Below, piece after piece: positions 1 through 9,274 of a stretch of 29,571 nucleotides of DNA. Made by a program: the position numbers and the translations under genes. The DNA is from an uncultured Prochlorococcus sp. (GTDB lineage: Bacteria; Cyanobacteriota; Cyanobacteriia; PCC-6307; Cyanobiaceae): positions 1 to 29,571 of the forward strand of contig CACKJL010000005.1 of the NCBI GenBank assembly GCA_902600395.1. Reading direction: 5' to 3'. Position 1 is the stretch's first letter, and each line of letters begins with the position of its first letter. Below the pieces are notes generated by a model. It ran no database searches. It saw only the letters and a list, made by a program, of their open reading frames with translations, and was not told the DNA's origin.

Positions 1-258
1 TTTTTGAATATATTTTGAATATTCCTTTGCCGCCTCAAGATCATGAATTGAACATGGACCCACAATGACTAAAAGCTTCTGATCATTATGATGCAAAATA
101 TTTTGTATCGATCTTCTTGTTTTAGATACTGTATTAGCAGAGTCGTGATCTAAAGGTATATCATTATGTAATCTGCTTGGAGGTATTAATGGACGTGTTT
201 CAAGAACATGTAAATCTGATGTCTTTTCTAAAGCTGAATTATTTGATGATGTCGTCAT
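1..258 (-). CDS. aroG: DAHP synthase (3-deoxy-7-phosphoheptulonate synthase), class I, N-terminal part
   Basis: The product condenses phosphoenolpyruvate with erythrose 4-phosphate, the first committed step of the shikimate pathway. Only the first 86 codons are inside the window; the rest lies beyond base 1. The translation begins MTTSSNNSALEK and contains RPLIPPSRLHNDIP and then LLVIVGPCSIHD at about residues 62-73. That last block is the typical start of the class I DAHP synthase barrel. The N-terminal tail resembles the regulatory arm of AroF/G/H-type enzymes, but the feedback amino acid cannot be read from it, so the aroG symbol is a family-level choice. The ATG at 256-258 is the first start in frame with the conserved block. 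The gene is divergent from acnB and shares a 97-base spacer with it. aroE, later in the same pathway, lies elsewhere in the window. Confidence 0.9.
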   Translation of the reverse strand, partial: MTTSSNNSALEKTSDLHVLETRPLIPPSRLHNDIPLDHDSANTVSKTRRSIQNILHHNDQKLLVIVGPCSIHDLEAAKEYSKYIQK

Positions 259-355
259 TGATTAATTAAGAAGTTTGAATATTTAAAAAAGCATTTATGA
301 ATACTCTCCTTTTCAATATTAAAAATAACAATAGATTAGGCATTAAACCTTACTA

Positions 356-2929
356 ATGAAGAATTTGGAAACATTGCTAAAAGATTATGCAGATCATGTA
401 GCTGAAAGAGCTGCAAAAGGTATACCTCCTTTACCTTTAAATGCTGAACAAACAAATTGTATTACAAAATTATTAGAACAAGATAGTATTTACGATTCAT
501 CTTATTTACTTGATTTACTAATAAATAGAGTACCCCCAGGAGTTGATGAGGCTGCTTACGTAAAAGCAAGCTGGCTTACGGCTATTGTTAATTCCGAAAA
601 ATATTGCAAATCAATTAATCCCGAAAAAGCAATTGAAATACTAGGAACAATGATAGGCGGATACAATGTAAATTCTTTGGTTGAAATACTTAAAGGAGAA
701 AATAGTTTACTCGCAAAAAAAGCTGCAGAAGTTTTAAAAAATATTATTCTTGTTTACGACTCGGCTAATGAAATTTATGAATTATCTCAAAATAATATTT
801 ATGCAAAAGAAGTTATAAATAGTTGGGCAAATGCAGAATGGTTCATAAATAAAAAAGTTCTGGAGAAAGAGATTACTTGTTTAGTATTTAAAGTTGACGG
901 TGAGACAAACACAGACGACTTATCTCCAGCTGTACATGCAACAACACGCCCGGATATTCCGATGCATGCATTAGCTATGTTGGAATTTAAAAAACCTGAT
1001 GGACTAAAGATTCTTGATAATTTAAAAAAACAAAATTTACCAATAGCTTATGTTGGAGATGTTGTTGGAACAGGGAGTTCTAGAAAATCTGCTATTAATT
1101 CACTCATTTGGCATATAGGAGAAGATATCGCTTTTGTTCCCAACAAAAAAACAGGTGGAATAATAATTGGCAGCAAAATAGCCCCAATTTTCTACAATAC
1201 TGCTCAAGATTCAGGAGCTTTACCTATAGAAGCTGACGTATCTCAAATGAAAACTGGAGATGTTATTAAAATATATCCCTACAAAGGCATTATTAAAAAA
1301 ATTGAAAAAGATTCAAATACTGAAGAATTAATAAGCAAATTCGAGTTGTATCCATCAACTCTTACTGATGAAATTCAAGCTGGCGGAAGAATAAATCTTA
1401 TGATTGGAAGATCTCTTACGGACAAAATTAGAAACAAATTAAATTATCAACCAAGTGAAATATTTACTAGACCAAAAAATCCAACCGAAAGTAGTGCCGG
1501 ATTTACTCAAGCTCAAAAAATAGTGGGCAAAGCATGCGGTTTAGATGGAGTTAGGCCAGGAATGACCTGTGAGCCAATTATGACCACAGTTGGTAGTCAA
1601 GATACTACTGGGCCAATGACGAGAGACGAATTAAAAGAACTAGCTTGTTTAGGATTTACTGCAGATTTAGTTATGCAAAGTTTTTGTCATACAGCTGCAT
1701 ATCCTAAACCAGTAGATCTACTTACCCATAAAGAATTACCTGATTTTATATCTCAAAGAGGTGGAGTAGCTCTTAAGCCTGGAGACGGCATCATTCATAG
1801 CTGGCTTAACAGAATGCTTCTCCCTGATACTGTTGGCACAGGTGGAGATAGTCATACAAGATTTCCTCTTGGCATTTCATTTCCTGGAGGCTCAGGCATT
1901 GTTGCATTTGCCGCTGCAATAGGATCAATGCCATTAAATATGCCGGAATCTGTGCTGATTAAATTTAAGGGAGAATTATTACCAGGAATTACTCTTAGAG
2001 ATTTAGTTAATGCAATCCCTCTCTTTGCAATTAAAAAAGGACTCTTAACTGTTGAAAAAGAAAATAAGAAAAATATATTCAACGGGAAAATTATGGAAAT
2101 TGAGGGATTACCAAACCTAAAACTTGAACAAGCTTTTGAACTCACTGATGCTACTGCAGAACGCTCATGCGCTGGTAGCACAATACTTTTATCCCAAGAA
2201 ACTGTTAAAGATTATATAAAAAGCAATATTTGCCTGCTAGAAAAAATGATCGAGAGCAATTATGAAGATTCAAAATCGATTTCAAGAAGAATAAATGATA
2301 TGAAAAATTGGTTAAAAAAACCATCATTAATTCAACCAGATTCAAATGCTCAGTATGAAGAAATCATTGAAATTGATTTAGCAAAAGTAACACAACCTAT
2401 AGTTGCTTGCCCTAATGATCCAGATAATGTAAAAGAAATAACTGATGTTGCAAATACAAATATTGACGAGGTTTTTATAGGTTCTTGCATGACAAATATT
2501 GGTCATTACAGGGCAGCTGCAAAAGTTCTTGAAGGAGTACAAAATTTAAAAGCTAAATTATGGATTTGTCCACCAACAAAGATGGATGAAGAAACTCTAA
2601 AAGCTGAAGGCTACTATAAAATTTTTGAAGATTGTGGTGCAAGATTAGAGTTACCAGGCTGTTCTTTATGTATGGGAAATCAAGCTAGAGTTGATGAAGG
2701 TTCTGTAGTATTTTCTACCAGTACTAGAAATTTTGACAATAGACTTGGCAAGAATGCGCAAGTATTTTTAGGGAGTGCAGAATTGGCAGCAGTTTGTGCA
2801 CTGCTTGGAAAAATACCTGAAATAGAAGAATATCAGGATATTACTAAAAATAAAATTAATCCATATTCAGATGAACTTTATCGCTATCTTCAATTTGATG
2901 AAATACACGATTTCAGCTTGACAAAGTAA
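356..2929 (+). CDS. acnB: Aconitate hydratase B (bifunctional aconitase / 2-methylisocitrate dehydratase family)
   Basis: AcnB interconverts citrate and isocitrate through cis-aconitate in the cytosol, feeding 2-oxoglutarate production for nitrogen assimilation. The 857 residues match the usual AcnB length (about 865). The N-terminal HEAT-like domain is recognisable from DYADHVAERAAKGIPPLPLN and VPPGVDEAAYVKA. The swivel domain follows (TDDLSPAVHATTRPDIPMHA, about residue 187 onward), before the catalytic domains, the order that separates AcnB from AcnA. The [4Fe-4S] ligands are visible as Cys711 (GSCMTNIGHY) and Cys769 and Cys772 (GCSLCMGNQAR), in register with E. coli AcnB. The CLC transporter gene follows 9 bases downstream on the same strand, so co-transcription is plausible, though no functional link is evident. 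I see no truncation or frameshift. Confidence 0.97.
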   Translation: MKNLETLLKDYADHVAERAAKGIPPLPLNAEQTNCITKLLEQDSIYDSSYLLDLLINRVPPGVDEAAYVKASWLTAIVNSEKYCKSINPEKAIEILGTMIGGYNVNSLVEILKGENSLLAKKAAEVLKNIILVYDSANEIYELSQNNIYAKEVINSWANAEWFINKKVLEKEITCLVFKVDGETNTDDLSPAVHATTRPDIPMHALAMLEFKKPDGLKILDNLKKQNLPIAYVGDVVGTGSSRKSAINSLIWHIGEDIAFVPNKKTGGIIIGSKIAPIFYNTAQDSGALPIEADVSQMKTGDVIKIYPYKGIIKKIEKDSNTEELISKFELYPSTLTDEIQAGGRINLMIGRSLTDKIRNKLNYQPSEIFTRPKNPTESSAGFTQAQKIVGKACGLDGVRPGMTCEPIMTTVGSQDTTGPMTRDELKELACLGFTADLVMQSFCHTAAYPKPVDLLTHKELPDFISQRGGVALKPGDGIIHSWLNRMLLPDTVGTGGDSHTRFPLGISFPGGSGIVAFAAAIGSMPLNMPESVLIKFKGELLPGITLRDLVNAIPLFAIKKGLLTVEKENKKNIFNGKIMEIEGLPNLKLEQAFELTDATAERSCAGSTILLSQETVKDYIKSNICLLEKMIESNYEDSKSISRRINDMKNWLKKPSLIQPDSNAQYEEIIEIDLAKVTQPIVACPNDPDNVKEITDVANTNIDEVFIGSCMTNIGHYRAAAKVLEGVQNLKAKLWICPPTKMDEETLKAEGYYKIFEDCGARLELPGCSLCMGNQARVDEGSVVFSTSTRNFDNRLGKNAQVFLGSAELAAVCALLGKIPEIEEYQDITKNKINPYSDELYRYLQFDEIHDFSLTK

Positions 2930-2938
2930 TCATGGACC

Positions 2939-4297
2939 ATGCCAAACTTTATAAAAGATAATATTCAAAAAACAAGTAATAATTCTTCTCGTAGCATCAA
3001 AAAATTATTAAAACAAAGATCTCTAGTCGTTGCATTTTCGCTATTATTAACAGGTCTAGGGGCTTCAATTACAAGCATATCTTTTAAAACTGGAATCTAT
3101 TTTATTAATAGTTGGAGATTAGCATTATTAGACCAATTCCCATCTATTGCGGTCTTACCTATTTTTGGAGCTCTTGGCGGAGCTATTGCAGGATATTTGA
3201 TCAAAAATATAGCACCTGCTGCAAAAGGTTCAGGTGTGAGTCAAATCATGGGCTTTTTAAGACATAAAAAAGTTCCAATGAATTTAAAAGTAGGATTAGT
3301 AAAGCTTATATCAGGAATTATTGCGATTGGTAGTGGATTCCCTTTAGGTCCAGAAGGTCCATCAGTTCAAATGGGAGGATCCGTAGCTTGGCAAATGGCC
3401 AAGTGGCTAAAAGCTCCTACAGCCTTCAGAAGAGTAATAGTAGCAGCAGGTGGCGGTGCTGGAATAGCTGCAGTATTTAGCGCTCCATTAGGAGGGTTTA
3501 TCTATGCAATAGAGGAGTTATTAAACTCTGCTAGACCAGTAATTTTATTATTAGTAGTAATTACAACTTTTATTGCAGATTCATCTGCTGATATTATTCA
3601 AGCCTTGGGTTTAGATCCTAAAGCAGGAGGCTTTGATTTTAACCTCGGATTTTTGATTCAAAAAGAATATGACCCATCAGTTTTTTTCTTACCTGTAGAT
3701 TTTATTTACTTAGTTTTACTAGGAATAATAATTGGGATATTTGCAGAATTGTACAGCCGATATGTTTTGTTAATGCAAACTCTTGGGAAAAAGTGGTATA
3801 AAAATAAATTTGTTTTAAAAATGAGTATCTGTGGACTTATTTTAGGAAGTATCTACTCTTTTTTACCTAGTACATTTCATAATTTAGATGAATTACAGAA
3901 AATAATAGCTGAACAAAATACAAGTATTGGAATTGCTTTATTAGCAGTTTTAGTGCTATTTATCACGACAGGTTTAGCTGCAGCATCCGGAGCTCCTGGA
4001 GGACTATTCTATCCAATGCTTACTTTAGGAGGGTCAATAGGACTAATAATGGGGAGCTGGGTGGAAATTGCTACAGGACATGCACCAAGTACTTACATTT
4101 TTGCGGGAATGGGAGCTTTCGTAGCAGGATGTTCGCGAACGCCAATAACAGCAATGTTTTTAGCTTTTGCTTTAACAAAAAATTTATTAATAATGAAACC
4201 TGTGTTAATCAGCTGCATTGCCAGTTTCTTGATAGCAAGAGCTTTTAATGAAGAATCAATTTATGAAAGACAAATACAAATAGAATTAGAAGACTAA
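2939..4297 (+). CDS. CLC-family chloride channel / Cl-/H+ antiporter
   Basis: This is an integral membrane CLC protein of 452 residues with many hydrophobic segments and no C-terminal CBS domains. The family signatures are present: KGSGVSQI (variant of GSGIP), GFPLGPEGPSVQ with gating Glu139, and APGGLFYPML (GxFxP type). An acidic pair at Glu192-Glu193 (YAIEELL) aligns with the internal proton-path glutamate of E. coli ClC (Glu203). Retention of both glutamates favours a Cl-/H+ exchanger over a passive channel; this is inference from the family. The start is the ATG at 2939. An earlier ATG at 2932 is out of frame. The gene lies 9 bases after acnB and is convergent with purU, with 10 bases between stops. 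Its substrate in a marine cell, chloride or another anion, cannot be read from sequence. Confidence 0.92.
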   Translation: MPNFIKDNIQKTSNNSSRSIKKLLKQRSLVVAFSLLLTGLGASITSISFKTGIYFINSWRLALLDQFPSIAVLPIFGALGGAIAGYLIKNIAPAAKGSGVSQIMGFLRHKKVPMNLKVGLVKLISGIIAIGSGFPLGPEGPSVQMGGSVAWQMAKWLKAPTAFRRVIVAAGGGAGIAAVFSAPLGGFIYAIEELLNSARPVILLLVVITTFIADSSADIIQALGLDPKAGGFDFNLGFLIQKEYDPSVFFLPVDFIYLVLLGIIIGIFAELYSRYVLLMQTLGKKWYKNKFVLKMSICGLILGSIYSFLPSTFHNLDELQKIIAEQNTSIGIALLAVLVLFITTGLAAASGAPGGLFYPMLTLGGSIGLIMGSWVEIATGHAPSTYIFAGMGAFVAGCSRTPITAMFLAFALTKNLLIMKPVLISCIASFLIARAFNEESIYERQIQIELED

Positions 4298-4307
4298 GAA
4301 ACTATCT

Positions 4308-5162
4308 TCAATCAAAAACAGCAGTTTTGCTGTTATAGACAAATACTTGATGATTTAGATGTAATCTCACTGCTCTTGCTAAAGCTATTCTTTCAATATC
4401 TCTTCCTTTTCTAATCAAATCATCAACTTCATCCCTATGACTTACATTAACTGTACATTGCTCTATTATAGGGCCTTCATCAAGATCTTCAGTAACATAG
4501 TGAGCAGTAGCACCGATTAATTTAACACCTCTCTTCCATGCTCTATGATATGGTTGCCCGCCCTTAAATGCAGGTAAGAAAGAATGATGAATATTTATTA
4601 TTGAAGAAAACTTTTTTAAAAAAGAGTCACTCAAAATTTGCATATATTTGGCTAATACAACAAGATCAATGTCATATTCATTAAGTAAATTTAAAAATTG
4701 ATCTTCAACAATAGTTTTATCAGTTTTAAAAGTATCAATATGGACAAATTTTGCATTAAAGTCATTTGCAATATTTTCAAGATGAGAATGATTTGAAATT
4801 ATTAAAGGAACTTTCATTTTGAGTTCTCCGTTTCTTACTCGCCAAAGTAAATCAATCAAACAATGATTTTGTTTACTCACGAAAATAGCAACATTTGGGA
4901 TTTCATCAGAATAATTTACGTTAAATTGTCCATTTACTTCATCTGCAATTTTTTCAAACTCTTTATAAATTTCATCCCTATTAAAAGATTCATTGTTACT
5001 ATTCCATTCAATTCGACTAAGAAACAAACCAGCATCTTGATCTGTATGATGATCAGAATGTTTTATGTTGCCACCGTAATTTGAAATCCAACTTGTAAGT
5101 AAACTTACAAGGCCAGGACGATCGGGACAAACAATTTTGAATATAATTGAAGGATGTTCCAA
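4308..5162 (-). CDS. purU: Formyltetrahydrofolate deformylase
   Basis: PurU hydrolyses 10-formyl-tetrahydrofolate to tetrahydrofolate and formate. This balances the one-carbon pool and can supply formate for purine synthesis. The 284 residues fit the family (about 280). An N-terminal ACT-type regulatory domain (about 5-85) begins FKIVCPDRPGLVSLLTSW. The C-terminal formyltransferase fold carries the Asn-His-Asp catalytic set as Asn190 and His192 (INIHHSFLPAFKGG) and Asp228 (DLDEGPIIEQ). The ACT domain separates it from PurN glycinamide formyltransferase, which lacks one. It is convergent with the CLC gene and divergent from the FAD oxidoreductase gene, with 47 bases between their starts. purL and purF sit further along the window but are not in the same transcription unit. 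Confidence 0.95.
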   Translation of the reverse strand: MEHPSIIFKIVCPDRPGLVSLLTSWISNYGGNIKHSDHHTDQDAGLFLSRIEWNSNNESFNRDEIYKEFEKIADEVNGQFNVNYSDEIPNVAIFVSKQNHCLIDLLWRVRNGELKMKVPLIISNHSHLENIANDFNAKFVHIDTFKTDKTIVEDQFLNLLNEYDIDLVVLAKYMQILSDSFLKKFSSIINIHHSFLPAFKGGQPYHRAWKRGVKLIGATAHYVTEDLDEGPIIEQCTVNVSHRDEVDDLIRKGRDIERIALARAVRLHLNHQVFVYNSKTAVFD

Positions 5163-5209
5163 AAATCTTTAACTATTAAGTCAAATAAGCAAGTATATCT
5201 AATATATCA

Positions 5210-6292
5210 ATGAAAAGCTTAAAAGAAAATTTTCAAAAAGCAAACATAGTTATCATTGGATCAGGGGTTATTGGAAAATTTAACGCCTTAGAATTATCAG
5301 AATTAGGTTTCCAGGTAACGATAATAGATCCAACTCAACTGCAAAATAGTAGCAATGCAGCTTTAGGCTTACTAATGGGTAATATGTATCAAAAAAGAAG
5401 GGGTAGAAGCTGGGATCTCAGGAAACAAAGTATTGAATTATGGCCACAATGGATTACGTTCCTACAAAAATTTAATTATGAATTAAATATCGAAAAACCA
5501 TTAATACAACTAACTACTAATGAAGAAAAGTTTAAAAAATTAGAGAAATTTGTTTATGAAAATAATGATCCAACGTTACTAATTTTAGAAAGAGACTCAA
5601 TATTAATCAAGAATATAAATAAAGCCTTCCAAACAAAAAATATAAAAGGAATGATCTCCTTCAAAGATGGAAGAATAAATGCTTTATCGTTGCTTCAAAC
5701 ATTAGATAAATATCTAAAACATAAAAAAGTAAATTATTTACAAGGAGAAATAATAAAAATAAGAAAATTAAACAATCAATGGATTTCTACAACAAGGAAT
5801 AATGAAAATATCAAATCTGACGTGGTTATTTTGTGTAATTCACTAAAAGCGATTGATTTAATAGATAGCCTACCTCACAAAATCAAATTAAAGCCTGTTT
5901 TAGGTCAAGCTATGGAAATTGAGATTAATGATGCAGAAGTTGATTTGTTATCGCTGCCAAAACAATTCAGTATAAATGGTAAAAATATAATTCCAAAATC
6001 AAAAAATAAGCTAATTATTGGATCAACTGATGAATATAGTAATAAGCCAGAAAAAAATACATTCGAAAAACTCATAAATTTTCTTGATAAAAAACCAAAT
6101 TGGCTGGAGAAAGGAAAAATTTCTAAAAAGTGGTATGGAATTAGGTCAAGACCAGATGGTGAGCCTTCACCAATAATGAAAAATCTTGAAGATGGACTAA
6201 TTATATGTACAGGTTTTTATAAAAATGGGATTTTACTGGCTCCCGCTTGTTCTAAATGGGTTGCTAATGAAATTAAAAATTACCTTTACTAA
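5210..6292 (+). CDS. FAD-dependent oxidoreductase of the DAO (glycine/D-amino acid oxidase, ThiO-like) family
   Basis: The 360-residue protein opens with a classic FAD-binding Rossmann motif, IVIIGSGVIGKFNALE, with Gly17, Gly19 and Gly22 and the acidic strand-end residue in VTIID. The C-terminal part (GIRSRPDGEPSPIM, then LIICTGFYKNGILLAPACS) matches the substrate/FAD-closing region of DAO-family enzymes such as glycine oxidase ThiO, DadA and sarcosine oxidase. Members oxidise an amine or amino acid to an imine and pass electrons to oxygen or another acceptor. A ThiO role in thiazole synthesis is possible, but no thiamin gene is adjacent and the substrate is not readable. Its stop overlaps the dnaK stop by 4 bases on the opposite strand. 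Family call strong, substrate open. Confidence 0.85.
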   Translation: MKSLKENFQKANIVIIGSGVIGKFNALELSELGFQVTIIDPTQLQNSSNAALGLLMGNMYQKRRGRSWDLRKQSIELWPQWITFLQKFNYELNIEKPLIQLTTNEEKFKKLEKFVYENNDPTLLILERDSILIKNINKAFQTKNIKGMISFKDGRINALSLLQTLDKYLKHKKVNYLQGEIIKIRKLNNQWISTTRNNENIKSDVVILCNSLKAIDLIDSLPHKIKLKPVLGQAMEIEINDAEVDLLSLPKQFSINGKNIIPKSKNKLIIGSTDEYSNKPEKNTFEKLINFLDKKPNWLEKGKISKKWYGIRSRPDGEPSPIMKNLEDGLIICTGFYKNGILLAPACSKWVANEIKNYLY

Positions 6293-8196
6293 TCTTTTGT
6301 TTCAGTAAAGTCTGCATCAATTACGTCATCTCCACCTTTTTCATTTGAATCATTCTGATCAGGACCGCCTGCTGCTCCAGGAGATGGTGGCTGATTGCCT
6401 GGCTGCTGATAAACAGATGAACCAACTGCATAAAGTTCTTGCTGGAGTTCTTCAAGAAGTTTTTTCATTGATTCATAATCTTCTTTTGAAGTTGCTTCTT
6501 TTAAAGCATTACTTTTTTCTTCAACTTTAGACTTTGCTGCAGCATCAATTTTATCTCCTAACTCACCAAGTTGCTTTTCTGTCTGGTAAACAAGTGTTTC
6601 AGCTTGATTTTTTAAATCAATTTTTTCTCTTTTTTCTTTATCTGCAGATGCATTTGATTCAGCATCTTTTACCATTTTTTCTACTTCATTATCAGATAGA
6701 GTAGAAGCACCAGTAATAGAGATACTTTGCTCTTTACCACTTCCTTTATCTTTAGCAGTAACACTAAGAATTCCATTTGCATCGATATCAAATGTAACTT
6801 CAATTTGCGGAACTCCTCTTGGTGCTGACGGTATTCCATCCAATCTAAAGGTTCCTAAGCTTTTGTTGTCAGAAGCCATTTCTCTTTCACCCTGTAAAAC
6901 GTGTATTTCAACATTTGTTTGACCGTCTACAGCAGTCGAATATGTTTCAGATTTCTTTGTAGGTACTGTAGTATTGCGATTTATCATTTTTGTCATTACT
7001 CCACCTAGAGTCTCTACACCTAGAGAAAGTGGAGTAACGTCAAGCAACAATATATCTTTAACCTCTCCTGCTAAAACTCCTCCCTGAATTGCAGCTCCAA
7101 CAGCTACTACCTCATCAGGATTAACGGTTTGATTTGGATCTTTACCAATTATTTTTTTAACTAAATCTAAAACAGCTGGTATTCTAGATGAGCCTCCGAC
7201 CATAACAACTTCATCAATTTCACTGGTAGAAATTTTTGCATCACTGATAGCTCTCTCAACTGGGGTCTTACACCTATCAATTAAAGAAGCTGCTAGTTCC
7301 TCAAACTTTACTCTAGTAAGATTCAAATCTAAATGTTTTGGTCCTTCAGGCGTGGCTGTAATAAAAGGTAAATTTATCTCACTTTGCGTAGCATTTGAGA
7401 GCTCTATTTTTGCTTTTTCTGCAGCTTCAGTCAATCTTTGCAAAGCTTGCTTATCTTGTCTAAGATCAATTCCCTCATTTGATTTAAAAGTATTAGCTAA
7501 GTGATCTACAATACATCTATCAAAATCATCACCACCTAAATGTGTATCTCCAGAAGTAGATAGAACTTCAGTTACTCCATCACCTGCTTCAATAACTGAG
7601 ACATCAAATGTTCCTCCCCCTAAATCAAAAACAAGAATTTTTTCATTTTCTTTATCCAAACCATATGCTAAAGCCGCAGCAGTGGGCTCATTAACAATTC
7701 TTAGGACTTCTAAACCTGCAATCTTTCCAGCATCTTTAGTAGCCTGTCTTTGTGAATCATTAAAATAAGCTGGAACTGTAATTACAGCTTGTGTAACTTT
7801 TTCACCAAGGTATTTACCCGCATCATCTGCTAACTTTCTTAAAACTTGAGAACTTACCTCTTCAGGAGAAAACTGCTTATCCAAAATAGGACATTTTAAT
7901 TTGACACTAGAACCAGATTTTTCAACAGAATAACTAACTTCTTTAGATTCTTCATTAACTTCGTCAACTCTTCTTCCAACAAATCGTTTTGCTGAATAAA
8001 AAGTATTTTCAGGGTTCATTACAGCCTGTCTTTTAGCTATTTGTCCAACAAGCTGATCTTGATTTTTTGTATATGCAACAACTGATGGAGTAGTTCTGAA
8101 ACCCTCCGCATTTGCTATTACAGTAGGTTTACCACCTTCCATTACAGCAACACAACTATTAGTTGTTCCTAAATCGATTCCTACAACCTTACCCAT
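6289..8196 (-). CDS. dnaK: Hsp70 chaperone DnaK
   Basis: This is an ATP-dependent Hsp70 chaperone that folds and disaggregates proteins with DnaJ and GrpE partners, neither of which is adjacent here. From the chosen start the protein is 635 residues, the normal DnaK size. Signatures are GIDLGTTNSCVAV near the N terminus, FDLGGGTFDVSVIE, and VVMVGGSSRIPAV, followed by the substrate-binding domain (LLLDVTPLSLGVETLGGV), the helical lid, and a tail ending DDVIDADFTE. The frame is open upstream to an ATG at 8259, but the 21 extra residues (SNNNDVNDRLWR...) have no counterpart in DnaK. I therefore start at the ATG ending at 8196, giving MGKVVGIDLG. No CIRCE element is visible upstream. Cyanobacteria carry several dnaK paralogues and this copy could be dnaK2-like; I cannot confirm that. 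Confidence 0.96.
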   Translation of the reverse strand: MGKVVGIDLGTTNSCVAVMEGGKPTVIANAEGFRTTPSVVAYTKNQDQLVGQIAKRQAVMNPENTFYSAKRFVGRRVDEVNEESKEVSYSVEKSGSSVKLKCPILDKQFSPEEVSSQVLRKLADDAGKYLGEKVTQAVITVPAYFNDSQRQATKDAGKIAGLEVLRIVNEPTAAALAYGLDKENEKILVFDLGGGTFDVSVIEAGDGVTEVLSTSGDTHLGGDDFDRCIVDHLANTFKSNEGIDLRQDKQALQRLTEAAEKAKIELSNATQSEINLPFITATPEGPKHLDLNLTRVKFEELAASLIDRCKTPVERAISDAKISTSEIDEVVMVGGSSRIPAVLDLVKKIIGKDPNQTVNPDEVVAVGAAIQGGVLAGEVKDILLLDVTPLSLGVETLGGVMTKMINRNTTVPTKKSETYSTAVDGQTNVEIHVLQGEREMASDNKSLGTFRLDGIPSAPRGVPQIEVTFDIDANGILSVTAKDKGSGKEQSISITGASTLSDNEVEKMVKDAESNASADKEKREKIDLKNQAETLVYQTEKQLGELGDKIDAAAKSKVEEKSNALKEATSKEDYESMKKLLEELQQELYAVGSSVYQQPGNQPPSPGAAGGPDQNDSNEKGGDDVIDADFTETKD

Positions 8197-8311
8197 GGGT
8201 AAACACTTTATATTTGTTATTCTCCATAATCGGTCATTGACGTCATTATTGTTACTCAAAAATGGGGTGTGGTTCCCGAACAGATCATTATTTTAAAGAA
8301 AAATTCTACAC

Positions 8312-9172
8312 ATGATTTCAAGTAAGACATCTTTTATAGCATTAATCGGCAATCCAGTAAGCCATTCATTGTCACCGATTATGCAGAATGCTGCATTCCA
8401 ATATTTAGGCCTAGATTTAATTTATATTGCTATACCATGCAAAGATGAAGATCTAGAATTGGTTCTGAATTCTTTGAAAAAAATTAATTGCAAAGGTTTA
8501 AATATTACAATTCCCCACAAAGAAAAAGTATTTAACCTATGTAGTGAAATTTCGCCTATTGCAAGCAAACTGAAAGCCATTAATACCCTGAAATTAAATT
8601 CTGAAGATGAATGGAGCGCAACTAATACTGATTTAGAAGGATTTATTTATCCATTAAAAAATTTAAACTTAGCAAAGAAAAAATCCATAGTTCTTGGCTC
8701 CGGGGGTGCAGCAAAATCTGTTATTCAAGGTTTAATAAATTTAAATCTCTCAAAAATTTCAGTAATAGCGCGTAACAAATCATCACTAGATAAATTAATA
8801 AAAAACTTTGAAAATCAAATTGAACTTCAAAGCTTCTTAAGTAACGATAATCAAGCTCAAAATTTAATTGAAGAAGCAGATTTAATTGTAAATACAACAC
8901 CAGTAGGAATGAAAACAGCCAAAAATGAAATGAATTTATTGCCATATGGAGATTATTTTTGGAGATCTCTTAACTCAAAAACTATTGTTTATGATTTAAT
9001 CTATAATCCTGCTCCGACTCATCTATTAAAATTTAGCGCCAATAAAGGATGCATGACTATCGATGGTTTGCAAATGCTTGTTGCTCAGGGATTGAAATCA
9101 TTATCATTTTGGACAAATGGCTTAGAAGTACCTTTTCATATTATGAATGATGCACTCAAAAATCATCTTTAA
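8312..9172 (+). CDS. aroE: Shikimate dehydrogenase (NADP+)
   Basis: AroE reduces 3-dehydroshikimate to shikimate with NADPH, the fourth step of aromatic amino acid synthesis. The 286 residues carry the shikimate site motifs GNPVSHSLSP (13-22), NITIPHK with catalytic Lys70, and NTDLEGF with catalytic Asp107. The NADP-binding loop is VLGSGGAAKSV near residues 127-137. The C-terminal MTIDGLQMLVAQG segment is also typical. It is divergent from dnaK, with 115 bases between the chosen starts, and rpsF follows about 100 bases downstream on the same strand. The family length and all key residues are intact. Confidence 0.96.
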   Translation: MISSKTSFIALIGNPVSHSLSPIMQNAAFQYLGLDLIYIAIPCKDEDLELVLNSLKKINCKGLNITIPHKEKVFNLCSEISPIASKLKAINTLKLNSEDEWSATNTDLEGFIYPLKNLNLAKKKSIVLGSGGAAKSVIQGLINLNLSKISVIARNKSSLDKLIKNFENQIELQSFLSNDNQAQNLIEEADLIVNTTPVGMKTAKNEMNLLPYGDYFWRSLNSKTIVYDLIYNPAPTHLLKFSANKGCMTIDGLQMLVAQGLKSLSFWTNGLEVPFHIMNDALKNHL

Positions 9173-9274
9173 AATAATGCTAATTTTCTAGGAACTGCAC
9201 ATCATGATGTATCGTTAAAGATGAACAGACGCTCATGACATCAATTATATGAGCCAAAGACCTTGTCTGAAACT

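Noticed and set aside
1852..2181. Minus-strand frame of 109 codons inside acnB
   Set aside because: It lies wholly within a gene with unmistakable AcnB motifs, and its Ser/Phe/Ile-rich translation looks like a reverse shadow.
8238..8245. TGACGTCA palindrome upstream of dnaK
   Set aside because: Eight bases without flanking symmetry or a second copy; no bacterial heat-shock operator of this form is known to me. CIRCE was looked for and not seen.
8197..8259. Extended DnaK start adding 21 residues (SNNNDVNDRLWR...)
   Set aside because: DnaK proteins start within a few residues of the VVGIDLGTTNS block; the extension looks like translated leader DNA.
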